A stretch of DNA of 64,000 nucleotides from Phaeobacter sp. 22II1-1F12B. GTDB lineage: Bacteria > Pseudomonadota > Alphaproteobacteria > Rhodobacterales > Rhodobacteraceae. The position numbers were made by a program, and so were the translations under genes. The stretch's first letter is position 1, and each line of letters opens with the position of its first letter. Below are positions 25,607 through 33,309 of the stretch, piece after piece. The DNA lies in contig NZ_AQQP01000002.1 in NCBI RefSeq assembly GCF_002210165.1, positions 310,001 through 374,000 of the forward strand, written 5' to 3'. Under the pieces are notes generated by a model, which made no database searches, was not told the origin of the DNA, and saw only the letters and a program-made list of their open reading frames with translations.

Positions 25607-26374
25607 TCAATCCTCGTCTTCGTCGTCGTCATCCGCGTCGGGAAGGTTAAAGAAGCTGTCCGCGTCGGAATATTCCTTGGCGTTACGCTTTTCGTCCTCG
25701 TCCTCTTCCTCGGCCGGGGTCCCGCTAAGCGTGAAGGTCTCGAGACCTTCGATCGCGGTCGGCATACGCGGCTCGGCTTCCATGCCAAGCGACTGCTCGG
25801 TGGAGACCAGCTTGCGGCGCTCGTCGTCGCTCATCACCGCGCCTTCGGCGGCTTTCTTCGCGGCGGCCTTCTGCACCACCATGTCCAGCTCGGACTGCTT
25901 GCAAAGCCCCAGCGCAACCGGGTCGATCGGCTGGATGTTCGCGATGTTCCAGTGAGTCCGCTCGCGGATCGCCTGAATCGTCGGCTTGGTGGTGCCGACA
26001 AGCTTGGAAATCTGCGCATCCGAGAGTTCCGGGTGGAACTTGACCAGCCACAGGATCGACGCCGGACGGTCCTGACGCTTGGACAGAGGCGTATAGCGCG
26101 GTCCACGGCGCTTTTCCTCGCCCTGCGCGGCGGCGTTATATTTCAGCTTGAGCTTGTGCAGCGGGCTTTTCTCGGCCGCATCGATTTCTTCCTGCGTCAG
26201 CTGGTTGTTCGCGACCGGGTCGAACCCCTTGACCCCAGCGGCCACGTCACCATCCGCAATGCCCTGAATCTCGAGCTCGTGCATTCCAACGAAATCCGCG
26301 ATCTGCTTGAAGCTGATCGTCGTGTTGTCCACCAGCCAGACGGCTGTGGCTCTTGCCATAAGCGGCTTGCTCAT
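25607..26374 (-). CDS. trcR: DUF1013 cell-cycle transcriptional regulator TrcR
   Basis: A 255-residue alphaproteobacterial protein of the DUF1013/TrcR family. The N-terminal half has two HTH-like stretches (TTISFKQIADFVGMHELE, and LSDAQISKLVGTTKPTIQAI) and the C-terminus is highly acidic (DADDDDEDED). In Caulobacter a homologue is a cell-cycle transcriptional regulator associated with RNA polymerase. GGAGATGTGAC precedes the ATG. It is monocistronic with its own terminator. The HTH reading is from visual pattern only. Confidence 0.88.
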   Translation of the reverse strand: MSKPLMARATAVWLVDNTTISFKQIADFVGMHELEIQGIADGDVAAGVKGFDPVANNQLTQEEIDAAEKSPLHKLKLKYNAAAQGEEKRRGPRYTPLSKRQDRPASILWLVKFHPELSDAQISKLVGTTKPTIQAIRERTHWNIANIQPIDPVALGLCKQSELDMVVQKAAAKKAAEGAVMSDDERRKLVSTEQSLGMEAEPRMPTAIEGLETFTLSGTPAEEEDEDEKRNAKEYSDADSFFNLPDADDDDEDED

Positions 26375-26452
26375 GTCACATCTCCTAAACTCAATTCTTC
26401 CCCGTTGCCCGGCTTTCGCAGGCGGCCTCCGGTACTCGGGGGCGGGCTTCCG

Positions 26453-26480
26453 TTGTCGGGGAACTTGGGGCCTATATAGT
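26453..26480 (+). promoter_or_regulatory. Candidate promoter of the RNase T2 gene
   Basis: TTGTCG (26453) and TATAGT (26475) are separated by 16 bases and lie 29 bases before the ATG at 26509. Pattern match only. Confidence 0.35.
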
Positions 26481-26508
26481 CAGGTCTGTGCAAATTGGAA
26501 AGAGCCGA

Positions 26509-27156
26509 ATGAAGCGGTCACTAACAGCTATCCTCTGCGCCGCGCTGCTGGCCCTGCCACTCACCGCCGATGCCCAGGGCGAAAAGTCCGGTGAATTCGA
26601 TTATTACGTTCTGTCGCTCAGTTGGTCGCCGAACTGGTGCGCGATGACCGGCGATGCGCAGGGCTCCGATCAATGCGACGCGCGCCATGACCACGGCTGG
26701 ATCATGCATGGTCTCTGGCCGCAATATGCCCAAGGCTACCCGTCGAACTGCCCGACGCATCATCGTGCACCCTCGCGCAAGATGACCTCCGACATGGCCG
26801 ATATCATGGGAACACCGGGCCTTGCCTGGTACCAGTGGAACAAACACGGGACCTGCTCGGGCCTTGCCGCCGACCGGTATTTCGCGCTGGCTCGGCTGGC
26901 CTATGAGGGCGTGAACCGCCCCGAAATCCTGCGCAAGCTCGACAAGCCCCTGCGCCTGCCCGCCTCGGTCATCGAAGAGGCCTTTCTCGAGGCCAATCCC
27001 CAATGGGAACCCGATATGCTGACCGTCACCTGCAAACAGGGCCACATTCAGGAAGCGCGGCTTTGCCTCTCCCGCTCGCTCGACCCTGTGACCTGCGGTT
27101 CTGACGTCATCCGGGACTGCTCGCTGGACGACGCGCTGTTCAACCCGATCCGCTAG
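26509..27156 (+). CDS. Secreted ribonuclease T2 family protein
   Basis: A 215-residue exported endoribonuclease. The signal peptide is MKRSLTAILCAALLALPLTADAQ cut after about residue 23 (hydrophobic core at 5-20). Both catalytic blocks are intact: HGLWPQ (CAS1) and WNKHGTCSG (CAS2), which supply the histidines and the acid for 2',3'-cyclic phosphate-forming RNA cleavage. Cysteines are abundant, as expected for a disulfide-stabilised periplasmic enzyme. The ATG at 26509 starts the signal peptide directly. A scavenging role for RNA or phosphate is an inference. Confidence 0.92.
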   Translation: MKRSLTAILCAALLALPLTADAQGEKSGEFDYYVLSLSWSPNWCAMTGDAQGSDQCDARHDHGWIMHGLWPQYAQGYPSNCPTHHRAPSRKMTSDMADIMGTPGLAWYQWNKHGTCSGLAADRYFALARLAYEGVNRPEILRKLDKPLRLPASVIEEAFLEANPQWEPDMLTVTCKQGHIQEARLCLSRSLDPVTCGSDVIRDCSLDDALFNPIR

Positions 27157-27169
27157 GGGCAAAATGAAA

Positions 27170-27195
27170 CGGCTCCGCGTCTGAACGCGAAGCCG
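27170..27195. terminator. Hairpin after RNase T2
   Basis: CGGCT-C-CGCGT and ACGCG-A-AGCCG pair around CTGA with one internal mismatch, 13 bases after the RNase T2 stop. No T-run follows. Confidence 0.5.
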
Positions 27196-27284
27196 CCTTG
27201 GGTTGCTGCATAGATTGTCAGGCGCGCGATATGCCCCTTCGCGTGGCCCGCCTGAACGGGCCAGCTGTCAATCGCTTCCCGAAT

Positions 27285-27980
27285 TTATGCTTTCTTGCGA
27301 CGGCGCATGAGGCCAAGGGCACCCATCGCGCTCATGATCATCAGACCAGCGGCCGGAACCGGCACCGGAGTGGTTTCCGGAACGGGGTTGGCCGTCACGA
27401 GGTCCTGGTTCTTCGCGCTGGCAAAGAAGGTCATGTCGTAATCGTCAAGGCTGCCGCCGGACAGGGCGCTCAGGTAGCTGTTCGCCTGGCTTTTAACGGC
27501 CCAGTTGCTCTCCACCTCGAAAGTACCGCGGTCGAGGTTAAGACCCCAGTAGCTGTTGCTGTCTTCGACAACTTCCCAGATCGCAACCTGAAGACCGGCC
27601 GCCTGAACCGACGTGGTGATCACATCGCCAAGGGTGCCGCCGCCCAGAACGCTCGAAAACAGCTTGGACAGGTTGTTGGTGATAGTGCTGTTGAACAGGT
27701 TCGGCGCGATCGTGGCTTTCTGCGGGTTGCCCAGATACTGGTCGAGATCGACACAGAAGGCGAGGAAATCGCCAAGACCGTTATTGCCGGTCAGGTGGAA
27801 CATGCCCGCATTGACAGTGGACGTGCTGTAGCCGTTTTTGATCTTCACGCTTTGCTTCAGGTTGCCCGAACCAAAGACGCCCGAGGACTGGTGCGTGATC
27901 GTGTACTCGGTCGAAGCAGAAGCCGCGCCAGCAAACAGGGAAAGCGCCATGACAGCGCCGGTAACATACTTTTTAACCAT
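27285..27980 (-). CDS. Exported protein with PEP-CTERM/VPLPA-type sorting signal
   Basis: A 231-residue secreted protein of unknown function. Residues 1-22 form a signal peptide ending in ASAS. The body is rich in Asn, Ser and Gly with no motif I recognise. The C-terminus has TPVPVPAAGLMIMSAMGALGLMRRRKKA broken into the usual parts: a VPVPA motif, a hydrophobic helix and a basic tail, the exosortase-type sorting signal. It resembles surface or exopolysaccharide-associated PEP-CTERM proteins. AGGACGAG precedes the ATG at 27980. It lies between two other exported proteins, RNase T2 and an RTX protein. Confidence 0.82.
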   Translation of the reverse strand: MVKKYVTGAVMALSLFAGAASASTEYTITHQSSGVFGSGNLKQSVKIKNGYSTSTVNAGMFHLTGNNGLGDFLAFCVDLDQYLGNPQKATIAPNLFNSTITNNLSKLFSSVLGGGTLGDVITTSVQAAGLQVAIWEVVEDSNSYWGLNLDRGTFEVESNWAVKSQANSYLSALSGGSLDDYDMTFFASAKNQDLVTANPVPETTPVPVPAAGLMIMSAMGALGLMRRRKKA

Positions 27981-28178
27981 TATAACTCGTCCTAACATTG
28001 GGTTGTTGGTCGGCCCCCACCGTGTTGACAAACGTTTGACACAAATCCGCCCCAATTCTCAATCTTAGAAATGGAAACTATCTGTTCGCAGCAGGCGACA
28101 AACCGAGCCCAGCATCAAGCCATTGATTTATAAATGTAATTTCTTTGGCTGGCGACCACCCCCAATCAAGGGCCCGTC

Positions 28179-29360
28179 CTAAAACGTCAAGAATCCGACC
28201 TCTGGCCACAGAACGTCCTCAAGACGGATCACCCCGTTGTCGAACTCGATCACCGTGTCGCCATCGCGATGCGACACCTCGACAGCAACATTCGCGGCAT
28301 CGAACATGATCTCGTCCTTGCCAAGCTCATAATCCGTGATGATATCGCGCCCCTGCCAGCCGGAGCCGGTGTCAAAGACGAAGCTGTCACGCCCCTTGCC
28401 GCCGGTCAGCATGTCATTTCCCTTGCCACCTTCCAACCGGTCGGCCTTACCGCCGCCGTCCAGCACGTCGGACCCGCCGCCACCGGCAAGCCGGTCCTTG
28501 CCGCCCTGCCCTTCGATCGTGTCCTGACCACCGCCGCCCTTGAGGACGTCGCCGCCGCCACCACCGTAAAGCGTATCCCAGCCACCGCCGCCGATCAGCC
28601 TGTCGCCCCCGGCATCGCCCGACAACGTATCTGACCCGCCGCGCCCCTTGATCACGTCAGCCCCCTTGCCGCCGGACAGATTGTCCCCCGCGTTCGAGCC
28701 AAGCAGCTTGTCATCATGATTGGTCGCGATGATCTCTTCGACACTGGTGAGGGAGATGCTGCGGTCATAGCTGACCCCGTTGACCATCTCGGAAAAACTG
28801 ATCATGCCGCTCTTGAGGTTCGCTTTCACCCCGACGGTCAGATCCAGCAGGTTGACCGTGTCGTCATCCTCGCCACCGTCAAAACTGTCATTGATCGCCC
28901 GCGCCAAGCCCGGCGCCATCGTCGCCGTGTAGTAATCGCTGCCACCGCTGCCGTTGATCGTCTCTTCGCTATAGATGCCTTCGAAATCGTCCCCAATGGC
29001 CGAGCCATAGATTGTCCAGTCCGCCTGCGCCAAAAGCCTATCCAGTGCATCACGCGACGCCGCACCATCGGACAGCGCGAACAGGTCTGCCAGCGGAATA
29101 TCCGGCAGTTCGTCAACGATAAGCCCGGTGGACCCGACATTCGGCCAGTAAATATCGATATCCGTCACGACGCCCGTCAGCGCCTCGTAATCCAGCTGAA
29201 AGCCGAAGAACTGCGTATAGGTCTCGCGCATCGGATTGGTGCCGTAATCGATCCGGCTTGTCGTGCCCGAGATATAGCCGGCATCGTCATTGCCCAGAAC
29301 GTCAAGCAACATGTTCTGCATGGAACCGAAACTGTTCCAGGTAAGCGAGTATCCAGCCAT
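28179..29360 (-). CDS. RTX calcium-binding protein, probable type I secretion substrate
   Basis: A 393-residue protein without an N-terminal signal peptide. Residues about 215-330 hold RTX nonapeptides of the GGxGxDxLx type (for example GGKGNDMLTGGKGRDSF), which form a calcium-loaded beta-roll after secretion. The end, about residues 330-393, fits the C-terminal signal region of type I substrates. The N-terminal 210 residues, with a DUF4214-unlike, mostly beta/acidic composition, show no enzyme motif I can name. GAAGGGTCGGAAG precedes the ATG. No type I secretion genes are nearby. Confidence 0.88.
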   Translation of the reverse strand: MAGYSLTWNSFGSMQNMLLDVLGNDDAGYISGTTSRIDYGTNPMRETYTQFFGFQLDYEALTGVVTDIDIYWPNVGSTGLIVDELPDIPLADLFALSDGAASRDALDRLLAQADWTIYGSAIGDDFEGIYSEETINGSGGSDYYTATMAPGLARAINDSFDGGEDDDTVNLLDLTVGVKANLKSGMISFSEMVNGVSYDRSISLTSVEEIIATNHDDKLLGSNAGDNLSGGKGADVIKGRGGSDTLSGDAGGDRLIGGGGWDTLYGGGGGDVLKGGGGQDTIEGQGGKDRLAGGGGSDVLDGGGKADRLEGGKGNDMLTGGKGRDSFVFDTGSGWQGRDIITDYELGKDEIMFDAANVAVEVSHRDGDTVIEFDNGVIRLEDVLWPEVGFLTF

Positions 29361-29515
29361 CTTCCGACCCTTCAGGAAATAATTCTCAATAATTACGGGT
29401 CGTTCGACCGCAAATCCGGGCTAGCAAGCACCCGGATTCACGTCAATTCAAACGCGGATAAGTTTCGATATCTGATAAGTTAGGGGCGCAATGGCCACAG
29501 CCGGGCGGCGCGAAA

Positions 29516-30505
29516 TTAACCGCCCGCGACCTCCAGAACGATCTTGCCGATATGGCCCGAGCTTTCCATCCGCGCATGGGCATCCGCCGCCTTTTCAAAG
29601 GCAAAGCTGCTGTCCATCACCGGGGCTACCCGGCCCGCGTCCAGCAGCGGCCAGACCTTTTCGCGCAGCTCGCGGGCAATTGCAGCTTTGGCCGCCACGC
29701 TCTGCGGGCGCAGGGTCGATCCCGTCACCGTCAGGCGGCGCACCATGATCAGGGCAAAGTTCACCTCGGCCACCGGTCCCTGCAGAAACGCGATCTGTAC
29801 CAGCCGCCCGTCTTCGGCCAGCGCCTTGATATTGCGCGGGATGTAATCGCCGCCCACCATGTCAAGGATCAGGTCCGCGCCGCCTTCGGCCTTCATGACC
29901 TCGACGAAATCGTCTTCCTTGTAGTTTATCGCCTTTTCCGCACCCAAATCCTCGCAGGCCTTGCATTTCTCGGCCGATCCGGCGGTCGCAAAGACCCGCG
30001 CGCCGAACGCCTTGGCCAGCTGGATCGCCGTCGTCCCGATGCCAGAAGAGCCCCCATGCACAAGGAACTTCTCCCCGCCTTCCAGCCCGCCACGCATGAA
30101 CACATTGGTCCAGACTGTATAAAACGTTTCGGGCAGGCAGGCGGCCTCTTTCATCCCCATGCCTTCGGGCACGGGCAGGCAATGGACCGCTGGTGTCGCC
30201 ACGTATTCCGCATATCCGCCACCGGGCAGAAGGGCGCAGACCTTGTCGCCCAGCTTCCATTCGCTGACGCCCTGACCGATGCCGACAATCTCGCCCGAGC
30301 ACTCAAGCCCCGGCAGATCGCTGGCATCCGGCGGCGGCGCATAGCTCCCCGCGCGCTGCAGCGCATCGGGCCGGTTCACCCCGGCATAGGCCACCTTGAT
30401 GATCACCTGACCGGGCGCCGGTTCCGGGATCGGACGGGTCGTCGGCACAAGAACTTCCGGCCCGCCGGGCTTGGAAATCTCAACGGCGCGCATGGTCTGC
30501 GTCAT
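29516..30505 (-). CDS. Zinc-independent NAD(P)H quinone oxidoreductase, PIG3-like
   Basis: A 329-residue medium-chain dehydrogenase/reductase. The N-terminal GroES-like domain opens with MRAVEISKPGGPEVL and contains GVNRPDALQRAGSYAPPP, typical of the PIG3 quinone oxidoreductase family. The Rossmann site reads VHGGSSGIGTTAIQLAKAFG, with a following AGSAEKC. The zinc ligands of alcohol dehydrogenases are not evident. It would reduce quinones with NADPH. The ATG at 30505 is downstream of a GGAAAGG; the frame reaches 30595 but the extension is not family-like. Confidence 0.9.
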   Translation of the reverse strand: MTQTMRAVEISKPGGPEVLVPTTRPIPEPAPGQVIIKVAYAGVNRPDALQRAGSYAPPPDASDLPGLECSGEIVGIGQGVSEWKLGDKVCALLPGGGYAEYVATPAVHCLPVPEGMGMKEAACLPETFYTVWTNVFMRGGLEGGEKFLVHGGSSGIGTTAIQLAKAFGARVFATAGSAEKCKACEDLGAEKAINYKEDDFVEVMKAEGGADLILDMVGGDYIPRNIKALAEDGRLVQIAFLQGPVAEVNFALIMVRRLTVTGSTLRPQSVAAKAAIARELREKVWPLLDAGRVAPVMDSSFAFEKAADAHARMESSGHIGKIVLEVAGG

Positions 30506-30618
30506 GGCTCTGGCTATCCTTTCCTGCGCGTCCCCGGGATGGGAAATTGCGCGTAAGTCTCGGCTCCTCCTAGGAAACCTGACTTTTCCACACATTTCAA
30601 GAAGTTGATTCGACCGCC

Positions 30619-31311
30619 TCAGCCGCGCGGAGTCGTCGACCCCGGAAAGCCCTGCATCCGATGCTTTCCCGGCGCCTTGATCTGGCTCATCACCCAGTTC
30701 GGCCCCATCATCAGCGGCTTCAGCAGCGGGTTCCGGTTCACGTCGGCCTTGATCTTTTCAATCGTCATGACGTTCTCGATCCGCCGGTCAAGAAACTCCC
30801 AGGTCGCGCGATTGCCTTCGCTGTCGTCCCCCAGCCAATAAAGCGCCGTCGCGGAGTAAACCGCCGAAAGCGTCGCCCGCTTGGTGTACCAGTTCGCATC
30901 TTCCGAGGTATCGCCCAGCGCGGTCCAGATCGCATCCGCCGTGCCCCAGATCGCCTTGGTCCCGTCCGCCGCGTGCTGCGGAAGCGCGAACAGCGTCGTA
31001 CCCCGGCGCACCAGCTCACGGTCGGCCACCTCAAGACGAAACCGCACCGCCGCCGCGATCCGGTCCCGAAACCGCATCGCCTCCATGTCGGCAGACTCGA
31101 TCTTGGCCAGCATCGCCGCATCGCCACGCGCATGATAGGCCAGCGCCAGATCTACCGCGCCGCGCGGAAACAACGATTTCGCCAGCGCCGGTTCAATCTC
31201 CGAATCGGCGATTGCGGCACGGAACGTGGCATCGCTCCAGCCATCGAACGGCACGTGGTTCAGCGCCGCATCCAGCAGTTTTTCCCGTGGATCACTCTGT
31301 GCATCGGTCAT
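30619..31311 (-). CDS. COQ9-family ubiquinone biosynthesis protein
   Basis: A 230-residue COQ9 homologue. Family features include an N-terminal TetR-like helical region (FDGWSDATFRAAIADSEI, ALAKSLFPRGAVDLALAYH) and the lipid-binding C-terminal part with WYTKRATLSAVYSATALYWLGD. COQ9 proteins bind ubiquinone precursors and support the COQ7-type hydroxylation step. ATG at 31311 was preferred to 31398. The gene is divergent from rpsU, an arrangement common in Rhodobacterales. Confidence 0.93.
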   Translation of the reverse strand: MTDAQSDPREKLLDAALNHVPFDGWSDATFRAAIADSEIEPALAKSLFPRGAVDLALAYHARGDAAMLAKIESADMEAMRFRDRIAAAVRFRLEVADRELVRRGTTLFALPQHAADGTKAIWGTADAIWTALGDTSEDANWYTKRATLSAVYSATALYWLGDDSEGNRATWEFLDRRIENVMTIEKIKADVNRNPLLKPLMMGPNWVMSQIKAPGKHRMQGFPGSTTPRG

Positions 31312-31345
31312 TTGGACACTCCCGTCGCTAAAAATCCTGTCTGAC

Positions 31346-31374
31346 TGGACAAGATAGCCCGGTCTTGCTATAGG
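31346..31374 (+). promoter_or_regulatory. Candidate rpsU promoter
   Basis: TGGACA (31346) and TATAGG (31369) are spaced by 17 bases, upstream of rpsU and within the divergent COQ9 upstream region. Pattern match only. Confidence 0.4.
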
Positions 31375-31427
31375 GCCACTTCCTGCAATCTCTTGCAACT
31401 TTAACTTAGAAAGGTGGTGACAACCAC

Positions 31428-31634
31428 ATGCAGGTTAGTGTTCGCGACAACAATGTCGATCAGGCGCTCCGCGCCCTGAAGAAAAAGCTGCAGCGTGAAG
31501 GCGTTTTCCGTGAAATGAAGCTCAAGCAACATTTCGAGAAGCCGTCCGAGAAAAAAGCGCGCGAGAAAGCTGAAGCGATCCGCCGCGCCCGGAAACTGGC
31601 ACGGAAAAAAGCACAGCGCGAAGGGATGATGTAA
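31428..31634 (+). CDS. rpsU: 30S ribosomal protein S21
   Basis: A 68-residue basic protein with the S21 core ([19 protein letters not shown], then [19 protein letters not shown]) and a lysine/arginine-rich tail. It assists mRNA start-site selection on the small subunit. AAAGGTGGTG upstream serves as the ribosome-binding site, and a strong terminator follows, so it is monocistronic. Confidence 0.97.
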   Translation: MQVSVRDNNVDQALRALKKKLQREGVFREMKLKQHFEKPSEKKAREKAEAIRRARKLARKKAQREGMM

Positions 31635-31669
31635 GTCACCTGCCGCAGCATTCCGAACGGAATGAGCGA

Positions 31670-31704
31670 CCCCCGAGGTGGAAACCGCGGGGGTTTTGCT
31701 TTTT
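31670..31704 (+). terminator. Intrinsic terminator of rpsU
   Basis: CCCCCG...CGGGGG with an inner GG/CC pair forms a strong stem (31670-31693), followed by TTTTGCTTTTT. Confidence 0.93.
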
Positions 31705-31730
31705 AGGGGTTCAAATTTTCAGGGCTCAGT

Positions 31731-32456
31731 TCAGGCCGCAAGCCAGCTCTTCGCCGCCTCGATCTCTGCGCCGGGAAAATATCTGACCTCGCCGGACAGA
31801 ACCCGTTTGCCGACCTCGGCCGCCATGCGTTGCCAGCCCGCATCCCCGACAATCGCGGCCCGGTCGACCAACCCGGCATGGTTGCGGACCAGCTTGAGAT
31901 GCTCGCCGATGGCGCCCAGCCCCTGCCAGCCGTCGAACTCGCGGATATCCAGCAGCATCCGAAAGCTGTTGTTCTTGCGGATGAACGCATCAAGATCCGC
32001 GCTTTCCTCGGCATAGACCGCCGCGTCAAGCTGCCCAAGCAGCTGGATATGCAATACACCACCGCCCAGATCGGTCTGGTGGATCGCCCCCAGCGATTCA
32101 GACAGCCAGCGCCGCGCCTCGTCGATGTCCTCCGGGGCAAAGACCTTGACCGGACAGGGCATGAACACCCAGAACGCCTTGATCATGCGGCGCATCGCAT
32201 CCGATCCGGTTACCACGGCACAGCGATCAAAGCCGCGCCAGTGCTTCAGTCCCATCCGCGCGTCGTCCATCATCGCACCAAGGGTAAAATCGCTCATATC
32301 GCTCTCAAGAACGACGAGCACCCGGACCCGTTCCGACTCCTCGATGGCCTTGTCCAGCGCCGGAACCAGTACGTCCCGGTAATCCTCATCCGTGATCGCG
32401 CCACTCATGCGGATTTCCAGCATGTCGGCCCGCGCCGTTTCCTTCAGTTCAATCAT
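31731..32456 (-). CDS. Tandem SpoIIAA-like (STAS-fold) protein
   Basis: A 241-residue protein made of two SpoIIAA-like domains. Each shows the same order: a first strand, D/E-D-Y-R-like helix, VLVVLES or MLLDIRE strand, then DxGLxxxHLK-type helix (ARMGLKHWRGFDRCAVV in the first, IGEHLKLVRNHAGLVDRAAIV in the second), and closing RxFxxxE/D...AxxWL (KVFAPEDIDEARRWL and RYFPGAEIEAAKSWL). The repeat argues for an internal duplication. STAS-like domains bind lipids or partner proteins; the role here is unknown. Stand-alone gene. Confidence 0.85.
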   Translation of the reverse strand: MIELKETARADMLEIRMSGAITDEDYRDVLVPALDKAIEESERVRVLVVLESDMSDFTLGAMMDDARMGLKHWRGFDRCAVVTGSDAMRRMIKAFWVFMPCPVKVFAPEDIDEARRWLSESLGAIHQTDLGGGVLHIQLLGQLDAAVYAEESADLDAFIRKNNSFRMLLDIREFDGWQGLGAIGEHLKLVRNHAGLVDRAAIVGDAGWQRMAAEVGKRVLSGEVRYFPGAEIEAAKSWLAA

Positions 32457-32550
32457 GTCTCAAACCTCCCACAAGACATGCGGGAATCATAATCCCCCGG
32501 ATGTGACAGCGCTTTGACCTGAATCATCACGGGCACGGGTTCAGCTTGTG

Positions 32551-33240
32551 TCAGATATCCGCCGGATCGACCTCCCCGGCGGCAATGCGCGCCAACAGCG
32601 CCACATGCACATCCAGCGAGTCGATGACCGGATAGCCCGGGTCCTGTCCGTCGAATGCAAGGTTAAGGTCGGTGCCCGCAAGCACGATGGCCTCTGCCCC
32701 CTGCTCCTCGACCATCCGACGACCTGCATCCAGAAACATCTCGCGCTGCGCAGGCTTACATGTCCCGGCAACGGCCACGTCCTGATAGCTCTGCCCCAGC
32801 GTTTCGATCTCTGCATCCAGCGCAACCGCCTCGGTCTGCTCAAGCTGCCCGTACAGACGTGTCCGCATCACGACCCGCGTCCCCAGCAGCCCGACCCGCC
32901 GGATGCCATTCTCGACAAAATACCTGTCGAGCGGCGTCACCGCCGAGACCAGCGGCAAAGCCGAAATCGCCACCAGTTCGTCAAAACAGTAATGTGCGCC
33001 AAGCGAGGTCAGCGCAGCCACTTCGGCCCCCGCGCCTTTCAGCTCGGCGATCTGATCGGCAAAGATGCGGGCCTGCGGCGTGCGGATATCGGCAAGGTTG
33101 TTCTTGATCAGCGTATGGATATCCCCGTGCGACAGGGTCATGCGCAGCTTTGCGCCTTTTGCCTCCATCGCTGCCGCAAGGCGCTGGTAGTAAACCACGC
33201 TGGCCGCAACGCCGATTCCACCTACCAGACCGATATGCAT
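32551..33240 (-). CDS. Aspartate/glutamate racemase-fold protein without catalytic cysteines
   Basis: A 229-residue protein of the Asp/Glu racemase superfamily: MHIGLVGGIGVAAS at the start, then a symmetric two-half fold. In active racemases each half has a catalytic cysteine, usually in CNT-like and GCTE-like contexts. Here the equivalents read ALTSLGAHYC and VLAGTDLN, so the cysteine positions appear replaced (Ser/Ala-like), with only a Cys a few residues later in the first. It may be a non-racemising relative such as a decarboxylase/isomerase, or inactive. GGAGGGCATC supports ATG 33240. Confidence 0.8.
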   Translation of the reverse strand: MHIGLVGGIGVAASVVYYQRLAAAMEAKGAKLRMTLSHGDIHTLIKNNLADIRTPQARIFADQIAELKGAGAEVAALTSLGAHYCFDELVAISALPLVSAVTPLDRYFVENGIRRVGLLGTRVVMRTRLYGQLEQTEAVALDAEIETLGQSYQDVAVAGTCKPAQREMFLDAGRRMVEEQGAEAIVLAGTDLNLAFDGQDPGYPVIDSLDVHVALLARIAAGEVDPADI

Positions 33241-33309
33241 GATGCCCTCCAAGCTGGCTGCGCAGGGGGAGGATGACGCCCGGAGCGGAACGATTGCAAG
33301 GTAAACCCC

